A stretch of 64,000 nt of DNA from Acidicapsa ligni (GTDB taxonomy: Bacteria; Acidobacteriota; Terriglobia; Terriglobales; Acidobacteriaceae), in the NCBI RefSeq assembly GCF_025685655.1, contig NZ_JAGSYG010000003.1, forward strand, positions 620,001-684,000, read 5' to 3'. Shown piece by piece: positions 47,301-54,077 of this stretch (positions are counted from its first letter, which is position 1; every line of letters begins with the position of its first letter). The notes under the pieces are model-generated. The model made no database searches. It had not been told where the DNA came from and worked only from the letters and a program-made list of their open reading frames with translations. Made by a program: the position numbers and the translations under genes.

Positions 47301-48039
47301 GCACCGTCGCGCCAGCCGCATAATTCGCCCCATTCACCGTCAGCGTAAAGGCCGCCCCACCCGCAATCGCTGTCGTTGGCGCAATGCTCGTAATCGTCGG
47401 CGCCGGAACCACGGTCTGAATCGTAAACGCCGCGCTCGCCACACCACTGTTGGTATATCCGGCGGAGGTGGCAATGGCACTCAACGTTGCACTCTGCGCA
47501 ATCGTCACCGCACCCGAATAAAGCATTGAACTCGTCGTCGGCATCGTCCCGTCAAGCGTGTAATAGATATTCGCCCCAGCCAGCGAATCGCTGATCGTCA
47601 CCTGCTGCGCGCCCGTAAACGTACCACCCGTCGGGCTGAATGTAGGCGCAGGGGCCGTATTCAGATTGATCACATAACCGGCTGAAGCCACAGCGCTCGG
47701 GCTCATGCCCGGCGCTACGGCAATGGCCTGGAGAAATTCCGTCTGAAACACAATCGTCGGCTGGGCGCACTTAGCGGAAGAAGTCGTAGGCGTGGTCCCA
47801 TCCGTGGTGCAATAAAGGACTGCCGTAGGTGTCGGCGAAGCAACGATCACCGTCTGCGATGCGGTGTAAGTTCCTCCACCCGGACTAAACGTAGGTGCCG
47901 TAGTTACTTTGTTCGACGAGGATGAACCACCGCAACCGGCCAACATCAGAACGCCCAGCAAAAGCGTACCCGCAGCCTTCGCCCTAAATCCCGCAATTTC
48001 AGTCACAACCTGCACAACGCCTCCAAGAGATAAGCACAT
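44332..48039 (-). CDS. chitobiase-C / IPT-TIG / NHL-propeller lipoprotein (~1235 aa)
   Basis: Lipobox LLGVLMLAGC then SSSSN. Domain order: two chitobiase/hexosaminidase C-terminal-type repeats (~50-205, APTFSPGGGTYT and APTFSPTGGTFT with DGTTPTTSS/DGTMPTTSS); four IPT/TIG Ig-like domains (~210-555, e.g. GTSVTITGTNFTGATAVNF); a carboxypeptidase-like domain (~560-640); a helical NEVTTVASAYALS segment; then a propeller of NHL type (~850-1200). The second half is paralogous to the 1296-residue locus B lipoprotein, including the tail ALTNGTLGTRP. The frame opens at 48039, but GGAGG lies inside and points to GTG at 48015 or 48006. First gene of locus B or a separate unit upstream of the sigma gene. 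Probably a surface binding protein. Confidence 0.8.
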   Translation of the reverse strand: MCLSLGGVVQVVTEIAGFRAKAAGTLLLGVLMLAGCGGSSSSNKVTTAPTFSPGGGTYTASQTVIVASPTPTAVLYCTTDGTTPTTSSAKCAQPTIVFQTEFLQAIAVAPGMSPSAVASAGYVINLNTAPAPTFSPTGGTFTGAQQVTISDSLAGANIYYTLDGTMPTTSSMLYSGAVTIAQSATLSAIATSAGYTNSGVASAAFTIQTVVPAPTITSIAPTTAIAGGAAFTLTVNGANYAAGATVQWNGAALKTAYVSATQLTAMVPANLIAAPGTANVTVVTPSGISPISAFTISAAIPTITGITPASGTTTGGTSVTITGTNFTGATAVNFGAAGASFIVNSGTSITATSPVGTGTVDVKVTTAGGTSATSAADQFSYIVPAPTVTAIAPAIGPTIGGSSVTITGTNFSGVSGVSFGGTAASGFTVNSATSITATSPRESAGAVDVTVTTANGTSVTSAADQFTYSGTAPALSALSPSAGPPGTAVTISGSNFGSSQGNSTVSFNGTAATTINSWGASSITAVVPVGATSGPILVTIGSEVSNGNLIFSVGTAISGTVMSGASPVVGNVQLYAAGTTGYGVSPTKIGGPVATDANGNFSAVYDCSTVSAPGDQLYLVATGTVNTSAVLMSALGSCGGLSTLSSVTVNEVTTVASAYALSAFASMDSAGGIDVGAPGTGPSCNAAGGWLTTGPSTCNYMGLMTAFGTANNMVNPITGQARAFTPAYSQSLTSDTNVVNNSTVPTARINALADMLASCVENNSGCGGLLGAAATTGASGVTPKDTLQAAMNIAMNPGNNVTTLLGLAASLATPPYATNIGASETVPPTDLTLALTFTGAGLGVGPVGNAAYSDPLWVANSGMAIDAQGNIWVAAFPTDGFSKPTDILAEFNSLGAPSPLTPATIFNTTTPSSSTWGGFNPQPTNPQGLGPIAIDQTGSLWMTGEQDGVLKVNPSLDPTQLLPTLQAGTSASSIAIDTNGFAWLVDANGLQQISTDDTAVLNGNNGFSIFAYASSLGWINFDLNGGLWATGFDSNGAAEVFQLSTSDGSLLYAPFANSAAYKNTTLVADASGDVYGCDPTGTMLYEFNNGATVGSSPYMLPKGISCGTQLVLDGQGHIFAANVTAQTFPTSTQTLYEFTTMGVALSPVAGYTGTSSAETVTLNPDDDFESQVIGVSAAMDGAGNLWVLNVDSNGYDSSFNPAQPGNALVEFVGIGAPVVTPVSVALTNGTLGTRP

Positions 48040-48413
48040 TCAATTCCATCAATTGCAATTCAGCTCGCAAACAGACCGGTTCGCGGAAGAGTGCATTCGA
48101 GCGGGTAAATATCTTCGTACGCAAACACGCTCGCGTAATGACTTTTGAACAAGCCTTTTCCTAACGGCGCAGTTGGATTTTTGACGGGGCGTTCACAGAA
48201 GGAGATTTGGGAAGACTGGTGGGGAGATCAGCACACACGGCGGAATGTAAACACGCTCAGGGGCTTAAGCTCAGTCTTTGACGAACAACTCTATGAATAC
48301 AATTTGATAGGCACGACAATCGTTACAGACCGGTTAAATATTGAATATTGTTGCCTGCATTCATTTGGCGCCGACCGTTGCGGCATATGTGCCATACACC
48401 GCACCGTTTGCGG
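48040..48413. other. upstream region of locus B
   Basis: No gene recognised; frames on both strands are short and of poor composition. The promoter for the minus-strand IPT/NHL gene should lie near 48040-48150. No clear sigma-70 or ECF-type boxes could be identified by eye. Confidence 0.45.
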
Positions 48414-48858
48414 TTAAATTCGTTTGCTGCTCAAACGACTCAGGTACCTTTGCGATACAGGGCGGCGATCATTGTTCCTGTCGGAGCAAAGCCTCCTTCG
48501 CGCAATTGGCGAGTCGAGAACGCCGTCAAAGTCAACGAAAATGCGCTTGCCTACGACCTCAACGGGGATCCAGAGTTCGCGGCGATAGATGGATACGAAC
48601 TTGTAGGATTTGTCTTCGAAGCTGTGCCATGGAAGATGTTGGTTAGCATGGGGAAATGATAATGCGCTCGAAGCTCGAATCATCGAAGGTAATAGTCGCC
48701 GCTTCCTCTGAAGACATCTTGTTATATCGCCATCCGCGGTTGATCGGAAGATGTGTACGCCCCGTTTCTTCGATTGAATGGTGGGCTATCAGTCGTGGCG
48801 AAACAGTGGCGACGGTGACCATGGCGCTGCTGGTCTTGAGAGATTTTCTGCGATCCAT
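48414..48858 (-). pseudogene. frameshifted, truncated glycoside hydrolase family 2 gene (N-terminal fragment)
   Basis: From ATG at 48858 the minus strand encodes a Tat-like leader (MDRRKSLKTSSAMVTVATVS) and the start of a GH2 sugar-binding domain (LPINRGWRYNK.., FDDSSFERIII). One extra T near 48650 then shifts the frame; the next frame continues PHANQHLPWHSFEDKSYKFV, SIYRRELW, GKRIFVDFDGV, which is the usual continuation in GH2 beta-galactosidase-like enzymes. After ~48530 the similarity stops, so the sandwich domain's end and the catalytic domain are lost. It lies just downstream of the GH9 gene on the same strand, suggesting a former glycan-degradation pair. The family call comes from recalled motif order; a protein search would settle it. 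Confidence 0.6.
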
Positions 48859-49056
48859 TGCGATCTATCTTGACTCTTGGGATTTGGCACAACAAACGTC
48901 GATGACTCCGTAAAATCGTACATTGTGGAAGGGCGTATATATTGCACCCCATATACACACCCCTACGACTGGTAAGGCTCTGTATTGCCCATTTCAAAGA
49001 GCTTCATTGCTGCATCGGTGCATTTGTGCATGGTCAAAGAGAACCGACCTCCAATC
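48859..49056. other. short gap between GH9 gene and GH2 remnant
   Basis: No open frame of coding type and no strong hairpin. A GGTATA-poor, mixed sequence that includes a short near-repeat GTATATATTGCACCCCATAT around 48938-48957, of unknown meaning. Confidence 0.3.
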
Positions 49057-51765
49057 CTACCTTGACTCTTTAGTGATGGCGTCTGCTGCATTGCCAGCTA
49101 CAACCCAACTGGCTGAACCTGCCACGACGGCTTCATCCTCAAACCACAGAAAACCGAAGTCATCGATACATTCCGGAAAGTCCGGCTTGATGATGATGTA
49201 TCCCGGAATTACAGCACCCGGAATGTAAGCATTATCGGCACGATTGTTGCTGTATGTCTTCGTCTTCGAAACCGTACCTACGCCTGCCACATACGAGGTG
49301 CTGGATACGGGATGCGTGCCCAAAATGTAATTTACGGCACGCATTGTGTAGTCGCCGCTCACAAGATCCGGAAACGCCAGGTGCAGGAAATACATCCGGA
49401 TAGCCATGTCAACCACGGCTCCCGATCCTCCCCAGGTGCCCAGGCTCGGGGGCACGCCAAACGGTGTCGCGACTAACTGCTTATCCAGATCCGCCATATA
49501 TACCTTCACCGCTTCCCGCAATTGATCCTTCTCACTCGCGTCCAGGTAAGGCAATGCTCGGACCGCCGTCCACCCACGGAAGCCCATCTGCTCCGGCATG
49601 ATCATCTGGGGAAACAGTTCCTTCAGGCGAGCTTTATAGGGCTCCGCGCCGTGGGTTGCGATCGTCAATTCGAGAGCCGCAGCCCAGTCTTGTCCCACTC
49701 CAAACCCGCCACGGCCAGAGCCTGCCGGGGGAGCTGTTTGGGTACTTGCCGCGGCAGAACTTGCGGGAGCACCCGAACCGCCCTGCGCCTTGTGAATGCC
49801 TTGCACGCCAGACACAACCCCCTGCGATGCAGCCAGCACACCACCACCCGGAGCACCTGCCGGAGCCGCTCCACCTAAGCCACCCGCTGTCGGATTTTGC
49901 GTCGGATGAGCCTTCTCCTCGTTCCATGCTTTGATCGCGGTCTCAAGACAGTCTTTCGCCATAGCATCGTCCCAGCCTTTCAAGGTATCGGCCGCGGCGG
50001 CAAGGGATGCGATTGCGTTCCATTGGAAAAACGGGTTATTGGAGGAGAAGATCCAGCGGTCATCCGGCTTGCCTGAGTAGTCCCCCTTCGCTTCGTCAAG
50101 ACCGAGCTTCGGATCATAAATGCGGCCGTCAGTTTTGGAAGCTCCATCTCCCAGATGCGTATACTGGCGCAAATCCGGTTCATGCGTGCCGCGTATCGCG
50201 TGCCCGATATTGTGAAACTGCGCCAGGATAAGAAGTGCACCGTGCTTGACCTGCTGCACAGTATCCGGCACGCCATCGGGACGATGCATCTCGACCTCGC
50301 GTGTAGCTTCGTTCACCGTGAGCTCATCGTAGTTGAGATGGAATGTGCGATATGCCAGGGCCAGATTCTGAATCACGCTGAGTTGCGCAGGCTCCTCAAG
50401 ATCGAAGTCTCCCGCGTCATACCAACCACCTACATTAATCCCGGGAATATGATCACCGCCTTTATACTTTCCATCCGTTGCGGTAGCCTGATTCCACCCA
50501 TCGAATTGCTCGCCTACAACAGGCGCGAGACGGCCATCATCAAGATGGGAAGCACCGTGCCAAACACGGTAGCCTTCGCGAACCGAGACGTGATCCATCT
50601 GCTCTGCAATGTGATGATCAAGACTGTCCTGCCAGATATTCGCGTAAGCGTCCTTTGCGATGGGAAAAGGGGCGGTACGCTGATCTGCATATTCAATTAC
50701 ATACAGGCCGGAATCCTTGACAGAAGTGAAATCGAATTTCGAATAGACATAGCGCAGCCAAGGGGTCGAAGGCGTGATCGGGCCTTCGAACACCTGCTTA
50801 TAAGACCCGTCTTCCATGAGGCGTAGTACTTTTGCTGTCTTCGGGCCGCTGTACTTCGGATCGAGTTCAAGTACAGCTACCTTGGACAGGTCCGGCGCAT
50901 AACCAACCTGGCTGTGTGCGATCATCGGCGGCCGCGTCCAGTTCGGAATCACGTCAGGCCGAATATGCCAGACGATAGCACCTGTGGTCTTGCCGGCAGG
51001 AATCAGCGAACGCAGCACAAACCATCCATTTTGCGCGCGGTCTCTTCCATCGAAGAGCATGAGATCAGCCGTATCTGACTGAACGTTGACCCGGGCCAGC
51101 GTGTCGTCCACTCCCAAGGTAATACTCTTACCTTGCGCGAACGGCAACGGCTGCGTGTATCCCTTGGCCTTATCCCAGTCCTCCAGGTAGTAAGCCTTTT
51201 TCGGTTCATCGGACAACGGCAACACCTTCACCATCGAATCGTTCGGCGTACGCGGAAAGATACCGGCTTTCGTTCCGTCCACCAGGTAAGCCTTACCCAT
51301 GTAGATGGAGGGTAGAAACTCCAGATTGAACCCCGCACGCCCAGCCAGCTTCTCAGGAAGTGGCTTGTCGAGGTTGATGCTGACCTTCACGCCACCTAGC
51401 TCCGCTGTCACTTCAAGGGTGTAGCTGAGATTAAAGGTCGGAAAAGCGAGATCGGCAGTGAGCCGGTTGTTTGCCTTATCTGCCTGGCGATTTTTGAGCG
51501 TCGCCACTAAATCCCACTGCTCGGGCGTTGGCATCAGGCGCACGTCGCCATTGGTGGCAATGCGTGCCCCATGAAGAATCATCTCCATCGCTGTGTTCTT
51601 CTGATCGACGAAGACGGGATGGTAGGTGCTGTCGTAAAGGAATACGCTAAACCCTTGTGTTTCGAGATAATTTTTATCGGTCACCCGCATGGAAAAATCA
51701 GCGCCGAATAGGCTTGGGCCAGAGATCAGTGCTAAGAGAAAACACAATCGAATTCGAATGTTCAT
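49057..51765 (-). CDS. glycoside hydrolase family 9 enzyme (cellulase/beta-glucanase type, ~902 aa)
   Basis: Secreted (signal peptide ~1-21, LLALISGPSLFGAD). Residues ~25-280 are beta-rich with no clear family. An N-terminal cellulase Ig-like domain follows (~285-375; MIAHSQVGYAPD, YSKFDFTSVKDSGLYVIEY), then the GH9 (alpha/alpha)6 domain. The catalytic Asp motif is GGWYDAGDFD (D450 and D453), and the general-acid region is FEDEAVVAGSASW near the C-terminus. It should cut beta-1,4-glucan-type chains by inversion. A Gly/Ala/Ser-rich insert of ~70 residues lies inside the catalytic domain (~635-705), unusual for the family. ATG at 51765 is chosen as the start; the frame runs to a TTG at 51798. 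Followed by the decayed GH2 gene. Confidence 0.85.
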   Translation of the reverse strand: MNIRIRLCFLLALISGPSLFGADFSMRVTDKNYLETQGFSVFLYDSTYHPVFVDQKNTAMEMILHGARIATNGDVRLMPTPEQWDLVATLKNRQADKANNRLTADLAFPTFNLSYTLEVTAELGGVKVSINLDKPLPEKLAGRAGFNLEFLPSIYMGKAYLVDGTKAGIFPRTPNDSMVKVLPLSDEPKKAYYLEDWDKAKGYTQPLPFAQGKSITLGVDDTLARVNVQSDTADLMLFDGRDRAQNGWFVLRSLIPAGKTTGAIVWHIRPDVIPNWTRPPMIAHSQVGYAPDLSKVAVLELDPKYSGPKTAKVLRLMEDGSYKQVFEGPITPSTPWLRYVYSKFDFTSVKDSGLYVIEYADQRTAPFPIAKDAYANIWQDSLDHHIAEQMDHVSVREGYRVWHGASHLDDGRLAPVVGEQFDGWNQATATDGKYKGGDHIPGINVGGWYDAGDFDLEEPAQLSVIQNLALAYRTFHLNYDELTVNEATREVEMHRPDGVPDTVQQVKHGALLILAQFHNIGHAIRGTHEPDLRQYTHLGDGASKTDGRIYDPKLGLDEAKGDYSGKPDDRWIFSSNNPFFQWNAIASLAAAADTLKGWDDAMAKDCLETAIKAWNEEKAHPTQNPTAGGLGGAAPAGAPGGGVLAASQGVVSGVQGIHKAQGGSGAPASSAAASTQTAPPAGSGRGGFGVGQDWAAALELTIATHGAEPYKARLKELFPQMIMPEQMGFRGWTAVRALPYLDASEKDQLREAVKVYMADLDKQLVATPFGVPPSLGTWGGSGAVVDMAIRMYFLHLAFPDLVSGDYTMRAVNYILGTHPVSSTSYVAGVGTVSKTKTYSNNRADNAYIPGAVIPGYIIIKPDFPECIDDFGFLWFEDEAVVAGSASWVVAGNAADAITKESR

Positions 51766-52256
51766 AGGCGGATCACGCTGCTCCTTTACTTCTGCCAAAC
51801 ACGATAGACATTCTGTTGGGCTGGCATCTTTCCTGCCGCATGGATTGTTAGATCGATTGCGAGTTAATCTTCGGGCGCAGAATAGCTGATCTGACTACAC
51901 CAACCGCGAAGCGATCGAAGATTCATTGCAAGTTCACCTCATACGAAGCTTTCCAGCCAGTGTGCAAACACTCCCCGCTGACGAATGCTCGGGAAGCATC
52001 AGCCTTATCGTTAGCGCCACATATCTTTGCCCACTTTCGCAGAGATATCCCAATGAACAACGAGATGCAGAAACTCGATCTCAGTAAACGTTGCAAATTC
52101 CTTGCTGCCGCAAAACACAACAAGAGTACCTCAAGTCGGGGAGAAATTGCTTCTCTACGTAAAGCGATTTATTTGCTTGTCTTTTTTCTATTTGCATCTG
52201 TATAGTCGTTTATTTTTTGGAGGCGATCTCGCTCTTCCGTCGTTAATTTTCAGTTT
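51766..52256. other. intergenic region with a sigma-70-like promoter
   Basis: About 490 bases without a gene. The left part should drive the minus-strand GH9 gene. The AT-rich right part holds a sigma-70-like promoter at 52177-52206 reading toward the broken dehydrogenase gene, and GGAGG at ~52219. Confidence 0.5.
52177..52206 (+). promoter_or_regulatory. sigma-70-like promoter upstream of the broken dehydrogenase
   Basis: TTGTCT (52177-52182) and TATAGT (52201-52206) are separated by 18 bases in an AT-rich tract, about 50 bases before the remnant's LKDK start. The -35 matches 4 of 6 and the -10 matches 5 of 6 consensus bases. Confidence 0.35.
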
Positions 52257-52908
52257 TTGAAAGATAAGCGTCTCGGGCGGCTGGGGAGCATCGCCTGGCG
52301 CGCCAACATGTATCACCAATCGGAATAATCAAGAAGCGAACCTTACCAGAGATTTCGAAAAGTTGGACATCGTCTTTGCCAATGCCGGAATTACAGGTAG
52401 AACGCCCATCGGCGCAACGGACGAAGCAGTATTTGAGAATGTCATCCACATCAACCTGAATGGCGCTTTCTTCACTGTCAACTCCGCCGCTCCTCTGTTG
52501 AACGACAATGCCAGTATCATTTTCAACGGATCGGTCCACAACTATCTAGGGCAGGCCGGCGTAGCTGCCTATGCGACCACGAAGGGCGGGGTGGTGGCGA
52601 TGGCGCGTGCAATCGCTGCCGACCTCGCCCCGCGCAACATTCGCGTCAATGTAGTCGCACCCGGCGCGACCAAAACTCCCATCTGGAAGCGCGGAGCTCG
52701 CGCTTCAATATCGGCCGAACAGTCCGCCAAGGTGGATGATTTGTTCTCCTCAATGGTTCCGCTGGGCCGATGGGCTGAACCGGAAGATGTCGCAAAGGCA
52801 GTCCTTTTCCTGGCTTCTGAGGATTCCTCGTACATCAATGCCGTCGAGTTGATGGTTGATGGAGGGCTAACGGGTGCGCCTTTTGGAGCTCCGCTTCTTC
52901 GCGGTTGA
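52257..52908 (+). pseudogene. N-terminally damaged short-chain dehydrogenase/reductase (SDR) gene
   Basis: The C-terminal ~190 residues are well conserved SDR sequence: LDIVFANAGITGRTPIGAT (NAG motif), catalytic Ser/Tyr/Lys region with NGSVHNYLGQAGVAAYATTK (YxxxK), a SDR-type PGATKTP loop, and DGGLTG near the end. The N-terminus is wrong: a TTG-led LKDK (usual SDR start) is followed in another frame by VSGGWGASPGAPTCITNRNNQE.., so the Gly-rich cofactor motif TGxxxGxG is lost and ~50 codons are missing. A frameshift plus deletion explains this. Without the Rossmann motif it should not bind NAD(P). A truncated product from TTG at 52363 could still be translated. Confidence 0.7.
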
Positions 52909-53369
52909 TCGCACAGAGTCAGTAAATCGCGCGAAGGGAATACCATCCATATACCAAAATCTCTGGCTGCAGGCAGACGCACTTGAATGCGCAAAGACGG
53001 TTAAAACGCTAAATAGTTGATTTTATTGGAAAGTAGGTAATGAACGTGGAAGCGTATGAATTCGCTGGGGCACGTATGGGAGGTGTATTGGTAGCGCTAA
53101 CGCCTACCAAATTCCCTTCCAGTCCCTCTGACTCTACGAGGTTTACAACTTGCCACATCAAATGGTTCCCCACCCGATTCCCCAGATGCAACGGGTTCGA
53201 AGGTTCCGCTGGTCCGAAACAGTCTCTGGAAATCCAGAAGCCCACTTCGAATCCCTGTAATTCTCCTTCAGTTCCGTACCCTGGCCTGCAGAACCGAGGA
53301 AGGGAGCGACCAAATTGTCGCGATGTGGCGCTTGCATAGTAGGAATCGAAGCGACCGCACGCAGGGTAC
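52909..53369. other. decayed stretch, no intact gene
   Basis: A minus-strand frame (53009-53371) and a plus-strand frame (53040-53339) are open but match no family I know. Given the gene remnants on either side, decayed coding sequence is more likely than a gene. Confidence 0.4.
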
Positions 53370-53500
53370 ATCCGCGCCCGGGCTCATCTGCGAACGGGTT
53401 GGCAAGGAACCGCTCTGCCGTCAGTTCCGGACGGTTCAGATAACCACGCGCCACCACGGCACCATCGATGTAAAGCTCCCGGCGGCGTTGATGGCTCCCC
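53370..53500 (-). pseudogene. fragment of a nonribosomal peptide synthetase adenylation domain
   Basis: The minus strand reads [20 protein letters not shown] then [15 protein letters not shown], which matches the A-domain core around [22 protein letters not shown]. Neither the upstream AMP-binding core nor the downstream GD..R motif is present in any frame. About 40 residues survive. The plus-strand SDR remnant next to it suggests a lost biosynthetic cluster or incoming DNA. Confidence 0.65.
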
Positions 53501-53979
53501 AGATGTCTTGCAGTTCGTATTGGTAGATCGCAACGTCGAGGACCTCCGTTAGCTCGCGAGATTAGAGGCGGGGCCTTTGGGGAGCAAATAAGCTTACGAT
53601 AGTGCCGGTAACTCTGCGGAAAAACTTTTGGAAATTTTGAAAAGAGCTAGACAGTCAGGTAGTAACTGAAAGCCGAGAGATGAAGAGAGCTTATCCATTC
53701 AACAAAGGACTAAGTATCTAATTGACGAACTTTGCAGCAAACATCCTGGTTTGCGACGTTCCACCTAGTCTGAAGGAAGTTTCGCGTTCTATCAGCACCA
53801 ATCGTTCACGGCAACAATCCTTGGCATCGCCGAGCTAGATCGATGCCACGCTCATTAACTTCAAGTTAAAACCTAAGTCCGATGCGGCTTCACTTTTATA
53901 GCTTCAACGTACTGAACCAGTTACAGCGAATGCTGTACTATACTTCAGACCGACCAGCGACGGACCTTATATCTACTGG
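53501..53979. other. non-coding, lower-GC stretch
   Basis: Frames are interrupted on both strands and the base composition is AT-richer than the neighbouring genes. No transposase, tRNA or repeat ends recognised. Confidence 0.45.
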
Positions 53980-54029
53980 CTGACTATGATGGCAAAAAAG
54001 AAGTGCTATTATTCCGCCATCATAGTCAG
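53980..54029 (-). terminator. 14-bp stem hairpin after the fourth TBDR
   Basis: CTGACTATGATGGC (53980-53993) and its exact complement (54016-54029) with a 22-base loop, 49 bases past the TBDR stop codon at 54078 on the minus strand. The minus-strand loop ends in a TTTTTT run just before the second arm. Probable terminator or 3' end structure. Confidence 0.6.
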
Positions 54030-54077
54030 TTATAAAATCGCAAGATAGTTCATGGGTGGAGGCCTGTTAACCACGCC

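Noticed and set aside
48145..48417. Small plus-strand frame upstream of locus B
   Set aside because: No similarity or ribosome site, and it runs into the antisense of the GH2 remnant.
53190..53220. GGGTTCGAAGGTTCC resembling a tRNA T-arm
   Set aside because: No acceptor or anticodon stem can be paired around it in a tRNA layout.
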